NCBI GenBank assembly: GCA_964030785.1
Contig: OZ034975.1
Span: forward strand, 2,509,701-2,573,700
DNA length: 64,000 nucleotides
Source: Siderastrea siderea
Taxonomy: Eukaryota; Cnidaria; Anthozoa; Scleractinia; Rhizangiidae
Direction of reading: 5' to 3'
A program made the translations under genes and the position numbers. Shown piece after piece: positions 35,646 to 47,600 of this stretch (its first letter is position 1; each line of letters begins with the position of its first letter). The notes beneath the pieces are model-generated. The model was not told the origin of the DNA and did not search any database. It was given only the letters and a program-made list of their open reading frames with translations.

Positions 35646-38215
35646 AACGCCCCGAGAGCACGTGGAGTCTGCAAATAAACCAAACGGCTACAAACCAATA
35701 AACACAACACGAAACCTTGCAATATAACTGAGTAAAGCGAAGAAAAATTTCCAAACTTAAAACTGGCAAAAGCGACCAACAAACACACAGAACACCTGGA
35801 ACCTGCTGGCGAAAAAAAGGCTGTAAAAAATTCTAAATACAACAGAAGTAGAAGAATTTGCTTACCGGGTGAAAGCGAAGTTGCGAAGCAGCGGCGAAGT
35901 GCTGAACAGTAACTACGTAAGCTTAATGAAAACGTACAGGTTCCCATAAAGCGAGAAATAACACGAAAAAGGCCGAAGAAGAAGGTTAAAGGTTCCCCGC
36001 AGGACAACCAGAATAGATGCGCCCAACAAACTTGTGATACTGCGAAGAACGAAAGGTTAAAGAAACGCAAGATCAAACATAGTTCGGTACGAGGATTACG
36101 GTCGAGGATTCGTAAAGCCAGCAGCGGCACCAAACGGCTGGAGAAGAAAGGCCAAGAAAGCTCTCTACATCTGAAGGCAGGCGGGCTGCATGTGCTTGCG
36201 GAACCGGTGAAAGATTTGCTGAAGCAAAAGCCCTTATGGTTTGAATAGCTGCCTGGTGCGAAGAGACAAGGAGTCATGGATGCTCATCCTAATATACGCT
36301 TTGAGGGAGACCTCTGACAAATAGCTTTTGAGTTTAAAATTGGGTTGTCGGGCGTCAACAAACATTCGCTGTTACCATGGCAACAATTAAGTTATGACCT
36401 CAATGGCCATTTTCGAACATCCCCTTTGGATATCTACTTGCATACAAATTTGAGTTGGGGGTCAAAGTTTTTCATTTCCCGCTTTGTTTGATTCTTGCAG
36501 AGAATTGCTCTTAAAAGCTGCAGACATACTTCACACCAGCCACAACAGAAGAGCAATCGATATAATTATTATGTTATTGTATGTCAACTGAATGCTTAAT
36601 TAAACGTGCAGTAAAATTGATTATTTGAATTGATGATTTAAATCAGTAAAATTGATGATTTATAGTCTAATGTTCGAGTGAAGTGAACTCTTCTATTTTC
36701 GTTTGTTTGTTTGTTTGTTTGTTTGTTTGGAGTTCTTTAGGCACTGACTGTCGTAGGAATAAAGCAGACATTCTTGCTGGCAACTGTTGCCATCTTGTCA
36801 TTATGTTAGGAGATGGGAATAACTTGTCCAAAATAAGAAAAAAACTATTACGATCACGTAGTTTTACGAATTGTACTGCATGAAGAATGTTCTAAACAGC
36901 AAGTAATTAACGAAAGCAACGAAATACAATTTAAGAAGGACTTCCAAACAATAGAGCGCTCGGCTTCCTTTAAAGGAAGACCCTCATCATTTACATCAAA
37001 AAGACAATTTATTAGTGTATCGGGTTCTATAAGCTTGAACATTAATTTACTAATAAGCCTGAACCTTAATTTACCTTTAAATGCGAATTTTTGTATATCT
37101 CCACTCTGTGACAGATTTAGCTAATGCCCTGCTGATACGAAACAAAAAAAATGAATAAGTCGACAGTGAATCATGCATTTTTCTATAGCTATATATATAT
37201 ATATTTTCCTTTAAACGTGCAACTATGCCGTGTACTGATAACTGGTATTCAAAATTTCTTTGTAGTTAATCTCCGCTGTTCATCCATACTGCCAACCAGT
37301 TGAGATGGATAACCGATTTACATACAGTCCATACGTGAATAAAAGGGCCAAAAATCTTCTTTTCCTTTTATTTTCCTTAATTCCTCGATACCAAACCTTC
37401 GCTCATACGGCACTTCTGTTTAAAATCTTATTTATATTTTTTTAAATTCCCTAAAGCGTGGAAGCGCACGCTTTGCAAACACAAAATTTGCTGCGTTTTT
37501 TACATAATTTCCCACGACTGATTAATAATTCAAACAGTTTCTCCTCCATTTAAGGATAAAAATTAGCAAGAAAAGTTTAACGCAACGTTTCGATGTCTCC
37601 ATGACATCATTTTCAAGTGAGAAAAATAAAATATAGATGAGTTAATTTATACAAGGTGAGGTGTTAAAAAAGTAAACAATAAGTAACATATTTGGCGTGT
37701 AATTGTGTGTGCATAGTAAGTATGTCTAAATAAATAGTTTCTCCTCCACCAGGTGAAAATCAAACAGTATGTTTAATTGTCTGTTAAAATAAGCAGTAAG
37801 TTACATACTCCGTCCGCGAGTTTAAAGGAAGACATATCTCAGATCAGAACATTTCCACACTCTGAGGTATGTGGTGAAACGGAATGTGCATGATAATTTT
37901 TTCTTTTATTTTATTTGCGTATACTTTTTTTCTTTTTCATTTTTCCTGCGGGGCGTCAACGCTATTTTCAAATTATTTTGTCCTCACGATGCCGACATCA
38001 TGAAGTAGACAGATAAGTTATATTTCTAGCAATGCAAAATAATAAAGGACAAGACAGATAATAGCGTCCTCGTTTACATTGCACACTGAATGGAAAACAA
38101 CATCGGACGGTTGTTTTTGCCTAAAAATGTAATGGAGATTTGCTTCAGGTCAAATGAAGTAACATTTTTACAACTAACCATTTGGGTCCTTGTTTCTTTT
38201 AACAACAGAATCAAG
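35646..38215. other. Non-coding DNA with short repeats
   Basis: A long minus frame (35426-36277) extends out of the minisatellite but has no domain and is judged accidental. 36530-36665 matches the flanks of the MITE at 17191. A GTTT microsatellite occurs at 36701-36730. AACGTTTCGATGTCTCCATG at 37585 resembles a motif of dispersed retroelement ends in invertebrates, without further support. Confidence 0.4.
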
Positions 38216-38300
38216 ATGGCTGTTCAGAAAACAATGTTCTTTCTCTTCGTAATCGTGTCCCCAGTGGCTGTGATGGCAATGCAGGCCGTAAACTCTGGAG
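38216..38300 (+). CDS. Signal-peptide first coding exon
   Basis: The frame starts at ATG 38216 in good context (ATCAAGATGG) and encodes MAVQKTMFFLFVIVSPVAVM followed by AMQAVNSGG: a short basic start, a hydrophobic core and small residues suited to signal-peptidase cleavage. It ends at a GT donor (GGAG/GTAAAT) after 85 bases, that is in phase 1, the same phase as the EGF exons. It is plausibly exon 1 of the second EGF/EAR gene copy, whose EAR exon lies 7 kb downstream; the intervening L1 would then sit in intron 1. That linkage is inference. Confidence 0.6.
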
Positions 38301-39145
38301 GTAAATATTAGTATAGTTGAAAATAGAAACACAGCCATTAAGTTATTCAGAAATGTTTAAGTCACCGGCAGGAGATAGGATGCTTCTTGGAAAGATAATT
38401 TTGGCGTAGAAATTTGTTGTTAGATGTTAGAGTAAAACCGGGTCAACTACTGTTGACCCAAGGCACCTAGGGAAGGCACGAAACGGATGTGTCAAAGCAA
38501 TTCAATGCAAGAATATATAAGAAATATACAAGAAGCAAAAGTACAAGAATACAAGAAGCAAAAAATTAATAGGCGGTGTACATGTTGTGCAGTCCATACC
38601 GCAAGTGAGTTTACAGAGATTAACCTAACAGGGGAAATGTGTTTGCCAAATTTGCTTAGTTTTCACCGATTGCGCCATCATTTTGCTAATAAAGCTTCCA
38701 GGATTTGGCTTGCCCACTATGAAGGTTTGGAGTTTGGATATCATGGCTTACGGGCTATGAAAAGTGGGTATCCTGTTAAGAGGCTTTTCAGTGGGGCTAG
38801 AGTAACACCCTAAAAATCCTTAGTATCTGTTCATCGCGCGCAGAAAATGGCCGCATTGTTCAAGTAAAATATTCCTTAGTTCTGACGATCAAAAAATCAA
38901 CATATGTAACGGTGGTAGTGAACAAAATAGTAATAGTGATGATGATGTTGATGGTGATGAGGAGGAGATGGAGGAGGAGGAGAAGTGGTAGTAGAGGTGG
39001 TGGTGGTGGCAGTGGCAGTGGTAGTGGCAGTGGTTGTGGTGGTGGTGGTGGTGGTGGTGGTGGTGGTGTAGTATTCTCACAATGTTGCTAAAACATTTGC
39101 TTGCAACTTCCATTGAGGTAAAGAAGATCGCTGATGCGATTAACA
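38301..39145. other. Intron-like DNA with GGT/GAT microsatellite
   Basis: Contains an imperfect purine-rich and TGG-repeat microsatellite at about 38935-39068. A plus frame at 38487-38813 has no recognised domain. Probably intronic to the signal-peptide exon. Confidence 0.45.
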
Positions 39146-39746
39146 ATCGCTAGCAAAAGCTAACAAAGCTAACGAGGAGCTACAAGAGCAACTAAAGAAG
39201 CAAAACAAGAAAATTCAAGATCAGGAATCTCAAATCTCCGAAATTTTATACCAGAACGACGAAATCGAAAAATATACTCGGAAAAACTCTATTGAAATCC
39301 ATGGAATCCCAGAGGAACTGTATACATGTACAAACGAAGTTGTCACAAAGCTTGCCCAAAAGTTAAATGTGCCGATTTCAACAGACGATATCGACATTTC
39401 ACATAAACTCTACAATGGCAAGGATAAACCTAAGAGCATAATAGTCAAATTAATAAGTCACCAAAAGAAGACAGAACTGTACAAGAAACGAGTCCAGCTT
39501 AAAAATGTGAAGGTTTCCGACCTATTTCCGAACAGTTCCGCAGCTGCGATCACACAATCTGAACGCCTTTTTATTAATGAGAACTTAACACGATACCGTA
39601 AACACCTGATGAAGAAAGCAAATCAACGGCGGAAAGACGAGATGCTCCATAGCGTTTGGTCTATGGACGGGAAGATTTTTGTCAAAACCTCGCCGGATGG
39701 CGTTCCCATAAGAATCTTCCCAGAGCAGGACCTTGAAAACTTATAA
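39146..39746 (+). pseudogene. L1-like ORF1 protein, N-terminally truncated
   Basis: The frame opens around 39146 and first gives a coiled-coil segment (ELQEQLKKQNKKIQDQESQI), then NDEIEKYTRKNSIEIHGIPE, the typical start of the L1 ORF1p RRM, followed by a basic C-terminal domain ending in RIFPEQDLENL. ORF1p binds element RNA and acts as a nucleic acid chaperone. No ATG precedes the coiled coil within the frame; internal methionine 39369 lies inside the RNA-binding part. Confidence 0.8.
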
Positions 39747-40037
39747 TCCAAGATGTTTCGGCGCTTAAGCTGCTAGACACCAAACTACATCAGGTATTTC
39801 TTTATTCAATTATCACGCATAAGCTGAGGACGGATGGAACACTAACAACTAAACGCCTATGAACACCATGCAAGTGGTCGATTTATGTGTAATATTGTGT
39901 CTCGTTTGTGTTACTGTGTTATGTAGTTCATTACGTTATCCGTTATACCCTTTCTTAGTTAAAAGTTTTGCAGATAGTCGGTTAATTAACAATTACTTTT
40001 ATAGCCCGTTTTTTTCTATTCATTTTTACGTTCCACT

Positions 40038-40979
40038 ATGACAGATCAAAGTAAATGCTGTATTATGTCCTTAAACGTTCGGGGTTTGAGAAATCGAGTA
40101 AAAAGAAGTAGTATTTTCAGTTTTTTAAGAGATCAAAATTGTCAATTCTATTTTCTTCAAGAAATTTATTCAGAACAAAAAGATGAAAATGTGTGGAGGA
40201 ATGAATGGGGAGGTGATATTTTCTTTTCACACGGTTCAACACATAGCCGAGGTGTATGTATCTTAATTAACCCTTCATTTAGACATACTATTGAAAATTG
40301 TAACAAAGACCGGAATGGAAGAATTGTGTCAATTGACTTACGAACCGATACCGCCAGCATTTCTCTGTGCAATATTTATGCTCCTAACGACTTACAACAA
40401 CAGCTAGGTTTTTTGCACAATTTGAATACATTTTTGGTATCCAATACGGACACTGGAAGTCTCATCATAGGTGGCGACTGGAACGTTACCCTGGAAGCGG
40501 TAGATAAAAAAGGTGGTGTCCCATGGAAACCTACTATTTATCGGGATAAAGTTGTCACAATGATGGAAGAATTTTTGCTAGTCGATGTCTTCAGAAAACA
40601 AAATCCGACTAAAAAGAGCTTTACCTATGTGTCTAAAGCACTAAAACTTTCATCACGAATTGACTATTTCCTAGTGGCTCAACTCCTTACAAATCAGGTT
40701 TCCCAGTCAGATACAATAGTCTCCATCGCTCCTGATCATAAGGTAGTTAAACTCCAATTAACTATCCCACAAGGAAAAAGAGGTCCCGGTCTATGGAAAT
40801 TTAACAATTCACTTCTAGAAGATGAGGATTACATAGAACTAATCAAAGCGAATTTTCCTGTCATACGCGAGAAATACCTTGTAATCGGAGACGAAAGACT
40901 AAAATGGGAGCTTCTCAAAATGGAAATAAGAGATATTACAAATCTCCTTCTCAAAAAACAAAGCCAAATTACTCCGTAA
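40038..40979 (+). pseudogene. L1/Tx1 ORF2 endonuclease domain
   Basis: 313 residues starting at ATG 40038. Endonuclease blocks are visible: MSLNVRGLRN near residue 10, FLQEIYS near 40, ICNIYAPND-type segment near 111, GGDWNVTLE near 145, SSRIDYFLV near 208 and IAPDHKVV near 230. These are the metal-binding and catalytic blocks of the EEP fold. The frame breaks at about 40975 and the RT part continues in another frame. Confidence 0.85.
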
Positions 40980-43419
40980 AAGGGAACAAGAGATCCAAAA
41001 TCGACTAGAAATCATAGACAGCTTTATCTCCTGCGCTGCGCATACAGACTGTACAGACGAAAACGAGAAGGAATATGCTAATTTAAAATGTGAACTCGAC
41101 CTTATTTATGAAAGAAAAGGGCAAGGTTCTATTCTACGCTCCAAAACAAGGTGGATTGAACAAGGTGAAAAACAGACGAAGTACTTCTTTAATTTAGAGA
41201 GGAGGAATTATAATCTTAAGACAATCAAGAAATCAGAACGATCGGAGGGTGAATTTTTGACCAAAGAAGATGACATACTCAAAGAAATTGAATCTTTTTA
41301 TACCAAATTGTACGCCTCTGTCCTCCTTGACGATAATGATCTGTTCGATAGTTTTGTCCAAAACTTGGAAATCCCTAAGCTTGACGACACGCAGAGAGAT
41401 GAGTTAGAGGGTGAAATTACCCTCAAAGAATGCAGGGACATACTTCGGACTTTCAGCAGTGGGAAATCTCCAGGAGATGATGGCTTCACGTGGGAGTTTT
41501 ATAATTACTTCTTTGATTTGTTAGGACAGGACCTGGTAAATTGCTTCAACTATGCATATAAAAAAGGTGAAATGTCAGTCTCCTAACGGAGGGGTGTTAT
41601 AACCCTCGTTCCAAAGGAAGACTCAAACCTCCTCTCGCTGTCCAATTGGCGACCGATTACACTTTTAAATCTGGATTATAAAATTGCATCCAAAGTCATT
41701 GCGAAGAGAATGGAGAAAGTCCTGAGTGTTCTAATTAATCCAGATCAAACAGGCTTTGTAAAGGGCAGGTACATGGGGCAAAACATAAGACTAATCAATG
41801 ATATTTTAGAGCAAACCAAACTCCAGAGCATACCAGGGATACTTTTGCAACTTGACTTTTGTAAAGCTTTTGACACTGTCGAATGGAGTTTCATTCATAA
41901 GGTCATTGCCCTTTTAAACTTTGGTGGCAGTATACAGCGTTGGATTTCGACCTTTTACTCAAATTCTGAGAGTGCAGTTTTAAACAACGGATTTTGTACT
42001 AACTACTTTAAATTATCAAGGGGGGTGAGACAAGGATGCCCACTGTCCCCTTATTTGTTTATTGTAGCAGTTGAAATTCTAGCATGCAAGATAAGACAAG
42101 ACCGCGAAATAAAAGGAATAAGTATTTTCCACAAAGAATTTAAACTAAGCCAGTTCGCCGACGACACAACCCTGCTTTGTAGAGACTGTAACTCGGTAAA
42201 TAGAGCTATTACAGTCATGGATACTTTCGGAGGTGTATCTGGCCTCAAACTGAATCCATCCAAAACGAAAGCGCTTTGGCTTGGATCTTTGAGAAATTGC
42301 AAGGATAACCCCTTCAATTTTAAATAGCCCAAAGAACCAATCAGAGTACTAGGTACATTTGTATCCTATGATGAAAAACAAAACGAGGAAAAGAATTTTG
42401 GACAAAAAATGCAAAAACTAGACACTATCCTTGACATATGGAACGCCAGGAACCTCACACTTTTTGGTAGATGTCTTATAACCAAAAGCCTTGGTATCTC
42501 ACAGCTGGTTCATTCTATTTCCACCCTTGCCATTCCAAAAGATTTTGCTCAGGCGGTCAATTCTAGCATTTTCAAATTTATTTGGAGAAACAGAAAGGAT
42601 AAAATCAAACGCAAAGTTATGTCACTAGATTATAAAAACGGAGGCCTGAGCGCTCCAAGCATTGAGATAATGACTAAGTCATTAAAACTTGCTTGGATAT
42701 CTAGATTCTTGGACTATGAGGGAACGCATGCTGAATCATGGAAGGTTATTCCCAACGACTTCCTTGATAAATATGGCGGTATAAACTTCCTGCTGCCGTG
42801 CAATTATGATGATAAGTTTCTTGAACGGATTAACTTGCCTCACTTCTACAAATTGATATTACAATACTTCCTAGAACTAAAAATTTCCTTTAACACTCAG
42901 TTCTGTCAATATGTTTTATTTAACAATAAGGAGATTTTAATAGGAGGCCAAACTTTCTTCTATAGAAATTGGTTTAATAAAAACGTCTGTCTTATACAAG
43001 ATCTTTTGCGCGAAGATGGGAAGATGCTCTCCTACTCGGAGTTTACACGAAAATATAAAATACGATGTAATTTTTTAATTTACATGCAAGTTGTTTCAGC
43101 AATCCCCAAATACCTTATTGAGCTGGCACAAAAGAGTCATATCGACAAAATAAATTTTCTTTGCCCAAATTTATTTCAGCTCGCGCCGGATGTCTCCTTA
43201 AACTTGCTCAAAATGAGAAATAAAGACTATTATTGGCTTCTGATCGACAGTGAAAAACATGAAATAAAGGCAAGCTCAAAGTGGAAAAGAGACTTGCAAA
43301 TAGACGAAACAACCCTAGAAACCTCCTTTACGCGTGTGAAAAGCATTTGTAGTGACAATAAGCTTAAGGAATTTTACTTTAAGCTTTTGCACAGAATTGT
43401 AGTCACATCTATGGTATAG
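40980..43419 (+). pseudogene. L1/Tx1 ORF2 reverse transcriptase, with stops
   Basis: In one frame interrupted by TAA at 41584 and TAG at 42325, RT blocks occur in order: SGKSPGDDGFTWEFY, LSNWRPITLLNLDYKIASK, DPDQTGFVKGRY-like segment, LQLDFCKAFDTVEW (first catalytic Asp), RGVRQGCPLSPYLFIV, and SQFADDTTL (the catalytic FADD box). The thumb and connection follow to 43419. The catalytic residues are still present, but the stops prevent a full product. Confidence 0.9.
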
Positions 43420-43757
43420 AGGACAACACGCTGTGTTCATACTGTGGACAAAACGATTCAACAATTCACACCTTTTCGAAATGTCACTGGACACAATTGT
43501 TCTTCCTTGAAGTAATCAAATGGTTCAATGTTGAAAATGTCACCTCTTTCTCGTTATCTCCAAGCGAATTAATCTTTGGAATAAAAACCGGTAGCAAAAA
43601 GCAAAATACATTGAAAATCAATAAAAAACTGAACTTCACAATTTTGTTCGCTAAATAATACCTATATACCCAAAAACTATCTCTAAAAGACTTATCCTTA
43701 AATGAATTCATAGTCAAATTCACCTGGAGATATGATTTAGAAAAACCCCACTTCTAA
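43420..43757 (+). pseudogene. L1/Tx1 ORF2 C-terminal Cys/His region
   Basis: After a frameshift near 43418 the frame reads CSYCGQNDSTIHTFSKCHW, a C-x2-C-x7-H-x4-C arrangement common at the C terminus of L1/Tx1 ORF2 proteins. It continues with one stop at about 43657 and ends near 43757. The 3' UTR then runs to the poly-A tail at 44090. Confidence 0.7.
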
Positions 43758-44207
43758 ATAAGGACATTGTCTTAAGACACTCAACTGATTGTTCCATGGA
43801 ATATTTTGTTTTGTTAATTAACGCGACTACTATAGCGTGTGAGAAATTTATTGTTGTAACTTTTTATAATTCTGCTGAAAACAATATTGTAATTGAAATA
43901 TTCTTATTATAGCTGTTCTTTGTCTTTATTTGTATATGTGTGTTTGAGGGGGAGGGGGTACTCTGCTCCTATAATTTGTAATTAGTAACACTTATCATAA
44001 CAAATTGTTATTGTTGTATTTGTTGTAATCGTGCGTGTAATTGTTTGTGCCTTGAAGCAAAATAAAGAAAAATTAATTAAAAAAAAAACAAGCAAAACAA
44101 CGAAGTCAACAGACGACAAGAAGAAGTTATCTTTTTGCCTCGTTGTAATGTAAACCACGGGCCGAGGAAAATTGGGTTAGATTTACTGTGGATGCTTGAA
44201 GCATAGT

Positions 44208-45053
44208 CCCGGCGGAATTAATCGATGAAAATCGACCATCGGATTCTAATCGATTAATAGATATTAATCAATGAAATTGGTAAATTAATATGGATTAATA
44301 TCGATAATCGATGATCAATCGATAATCAACTGCGATTATCATCGATTGTCGTCGATTGTTATCGATTACCATCGATTTCATCAACCCGCATCGCATTCTG
44401 TCGAAGGCAAAATTTCTCCCCGTAAGCCGTCATTTGATTTTGTCCTCGCACGGGAGTTGTCACAAGCTTGAGTGTCTGAAGCGGGATCAAAAACAAGCTG
44501 AAGAACGCTTTCATACGCGCATTCCCTTTAAAAAATTCAACAGAGGACAGGAGCGATCATAACAAGCCAAAACGCAGCTTTCATTTATGGTCAACTATCG
44601 CTGTAATTGATCATGACGTTATGAAGACGATGATGCATGCGCGACAATAAGAGATACATTTTATGGGCTCCACTTGTTAGATACGTATCAAGAGTTTCAA
44701 AGTTTGTATTTATTTCGAAATAAGCCTTTTTTCCCATTTCGTTGCCGTATAAATGGAAAATCATGTTTACGTTCATCGGCCATCGTAACAAGCGTCTCAT
44801 GAATTATATTGTTTGATTGAACTCAGAAGTGACGATAATCGATATAATTGATGACAATCGATAATAGCCGATGATAACAGATATTAATCGATGTCAATTA
44901 TGATTATCGATTACTAATCGATGAAAAACTACACAAATCTCGGGCATCGATTACTCATCGATTAACGATATTAATCGATTAATTGATATCGATTGTTATC
45001 GAATTAACATCGATTTTTATCGATTATTGGTTTCATTGATTAATTACGCCGGC
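44208..45053. mobile_element. Inverted-repeat element with subterminal ATCGAT arrays
   Basis: The left end CCGGCGGAATTAATCGATGA and the right end, read inverted GCCGGCGTAATTAATCAATG, are imperfect inverted repeats. About 180 bp next to each end is packed with ATCGAT, ATCGATTA and TTATCGATT units. The middle (44390-44820) is unique and non-coding. The structure is that of a non-autonomous DNA transposon with subterminal binding-site arrays. The superfamily is not assigned. Confidence 0.7.
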
Positions 45054-45524
45054 ATCTAATTAAAAGTGATCCGATCCAGTGAAAAAGAAATTGCTTAAGT
45101 TTCGATTTAAAGAGACTAACATTCTTTGCAAGCCTTACGCAATGAAACCGTGGAATGTTAAATTGGGCTTTCTTTATGTATAATCACACCCAACCAGTAA
45201 AGCAAAAGGGAAAAGAACCACAAAGGTAGTGGGTGTGACTCGAATATATTTTTACCCCTAAGAATTTCCGTCATCTATCTTAGAAGGTACCAACTGAATC
45301 CTAGACTTCGACTGTGTACATGCCTTTATGAAAAGAAAGCCATCGAACGTGCTGGACTTAAAAGATAAAGTATATGATGAGATGTCATGTACACTCCCGC
45401 AATTATGCTTTTCAATGTCATAATCGTAAGCTCATCTTTTCCAGTTGCAGTGATATGGGTTTCTTTCAGCGTGGCATTGATATGTTTAAGAGTTAAATGT
45501 AACATGCTTGTTTTTCTATCAAAG
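45054..45524. repeat. 5' flank of second EAR copy
   Basis: Sequence from about 45080 matches 10960-11180, and from 45330 matches 11720-11920, in the same orientation. It joins the element end to the EAR pseudogene. No exon is assigned. Confidence 0.6.
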
Positions 45525-46596
45525 ATTGTTCCAGTAGTTTGCACCGCTTCCAAAAGTATCAACATTTACCAACCAGAGGAGCTCGCGCTGTTGAACAGTT
45601 CAGCACCAATAGAAGTCTGTTTCTCGCCTTCGCCAACTTTTATGGTGATACTGAGGGCTACAACACAGACTCCTTCATCTACAAACTGATAATTCAACTG
45701 GAAAGGTCTCCCACTACCAGACCATAACACTTCCGGAGCATGGGACATCGAATATTTTGAGATCGCTGATAAACATTATCTTGCTGTTGCTAATCGTGAC
45801 AATGGAGCTACACGTCGACTGAACTCTGTTATTTACGGGTGGAGTGGACACGAGTTTGTCACTTTACAAAACATTCCAACAACTTCATCAACAAGCTTTC
45901 TTTTTTTTGAAATACTACATGAAATGTTTATCGCCGTTACGAATTCGCTCGCAAAGTCGGCAGTCATCAACAAATGGAAGGACAACAAGTTTGAAAATTT
46001 TCTGAGATAGGAACAGAGGGAACCGGTCATGAAAGCACGGCGTTTGTAATAAACAGTGAAACCTTCACTGCAATTGCCAACTTTGATAACTCCCAGTGGG
46101 AGCTTGCCGTCCACTCCACTGTATTCAAGTGGTCAGGAAACAGCTTTGTCAAACTGCAGTCTCTTCAGACGTATGGAGCAGTAGATGTGAAGTCCTTTGA
46201 CATCAACGGTGACACATTCCTCGCCTTTGCCGACGAGCTCTCTAATGAATACAACATCGACTTGTTTATTTACAAGTGGGTTGGAAGGAAGCAAGTTCGT
46301 TCTCTTTCAGTCTATCCCCACTCGTGGAGCTTTCGCATGGCATCCATTTGTGATGTGCGGTGAAACGTTACTGGGTGTGGCTAATCGCTATGATAACAGT
46401 CAGCGATACAACACAAAGTCTTATTTACCGATACTCTGGACAGCAGTTGATTCAGTACCAAGAGAAATCAACTCAGGGAGCGAGTGATATGACATCATTT
46501 GAATACAATGGTCAAACCTAACTGGCAATTGCAAATTACCAGAACAATGATGATGGGAAATACAACATCAACAGCGCACTGTATAAATGGATCTAA
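45525..46596 (+). pseudogene. EAR/EPTP propeller exon, second copy, frameshifted
   Basis: This copy is collinear with 11905-12981 and all seven EAR repeats can be traced, but the frame breaks repeatedly: after the first repeat near 45700-45725, at a TAG near 46008, and again around 46290-46330 and 46430. It ends with the same INSALYKW-I and TAA at 46594-46596. Substitutions are spread through the copy, so duplication preceded inactivation by some time, or it lost constraint early. Confidence 0.85.
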
Positions 46597-47409
46597 AATT
46601 GACTTGTAAGAAAACAAAGCACTTTGCCAACCTAATTACAAGGAGCACAGTGACAAAGCTAAAAGCTCGAATATGCCATTTGCTAAATATGGAAACACAG
46701 CTGACGACAACGAAAACGTTTCGAGGACTGGTTATTTAGAATGCGCAACGAACGTTTTTAACAAGTAGAAGCTCACATTATGAATGACAGTGAAACACTT
46801 TCTCTTTGAGCAGTGTACGTTTGGTATGAACAATGTCTTTTATTGTATCGTACACTGCATGAGAAAGTAAAGCTAATTAGATAGCACTATCTTAGGCGAT
46901 TCTGTCATACCACGACACGCTGTTGTAGATCATTGCAAACTTAAAAGTTCTTCGACAAAATAACAGTGACCAACGAAACTGAATTGAACAAGGGTAGAAT
47001 AATAATAGTATAGTATACTACTAGTTTGTATAACAAGTTAATCCAAATTACCAGTGTAAAAATCGCAGTTATCGCGACCGTAATTGGTGAGGAACATGTT
47101 GGGCACTCGGTCCATACTGCAGTTAGGATCTTAACCATCAGATGTTTTTCATGGCGTGAAAATAAATCACACGAAAGGTTTTTCAATGAAAACAAATTCT
47201 TCGTATTTAGCAGTTCAGCTACTTGCAAATAAAGTATGGGTTTTGTTTACAAACTTATTTGTTCTTTTTCCTTTTTTTTTCTCATTTGTTGTTTGCATTT
47301 TTAATTTTACAATCGCATTTTTCCCACACCTAGAGGCATCTAAATGGATGAGAGAATTCCCGGAAAAATCGCAAGAATCTTATTAAAAATTGAAATTCGT
47401 CTTCTAACC
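46597..47409. repeat. 3' flank of EAR copy B
   Basis: Matches 12982-13860, sharing AACGTTTTTAACAAGTAGAAG and GTTATCGCGACCGTAATTGG. No gene. Confidence 0.6.
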
Positions 47410-47600
47410 GTGGTGGGATCAGGGATAAGCTGGGTGGGATCATTGATCAAAGGGCGGGATTAGGGAACAGAGGGGTGGGATAAGGGACAAAAGAGTGGGA
47501 TTCAGGGACTAGAAGGCTCTGTTCAGGTATCAAGGGGTTGGTTTCATGGATGAAAGGGCTGGGATCAAGGATCAGTGACCAGAAGGGTGGGACCTTGACG
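47410..47600. repeat. Shrunken, decayed copy of the 21-bp minisatellite
   Basis: Seven to eight degenerate GTGGGATCAGGGA-type units occupy the position equivalent to the 780-bp array at 13860-14640. The difference in copy number shows expansion in one duplicate or contraction in the other. Confidence 0.75.

Larger units (their letters stand above)
39146..44090 (+). mobile_element. L1/Tx1-like LINE, 5'-truncated, with poly-A tail
   Basis: ORF1 with a coiled coil and RNA-binding domain is followed by a long ORF2 with endonuclease, reverse transcriptase and a C-terminal Cys/His motif, ending in a run of A at 44082-44090. ORF2 has at least two frameshifts (near 40975 and 43418) and two in-frame stops (41584, 42325), so this copy is inactive. 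It is young enough that all blocks remain easily read. ORF1 has no start codon in the open frame, consistent with 5' truncation. Confidence 0.9.

Noticed and set aside
35426..36277. 283-codon minus frame
   Set aside because: Starts outside the minisatellite, then runs through it; Cys/Leu/Phe-rich with no recognised domain.
37575..37640. Penelope-like element end (AACGTTTCGATG)
   Set aside because: Only a short motif resemblance; no RT or GIY-YIG coding sequence or hammerhead motif is nearby.
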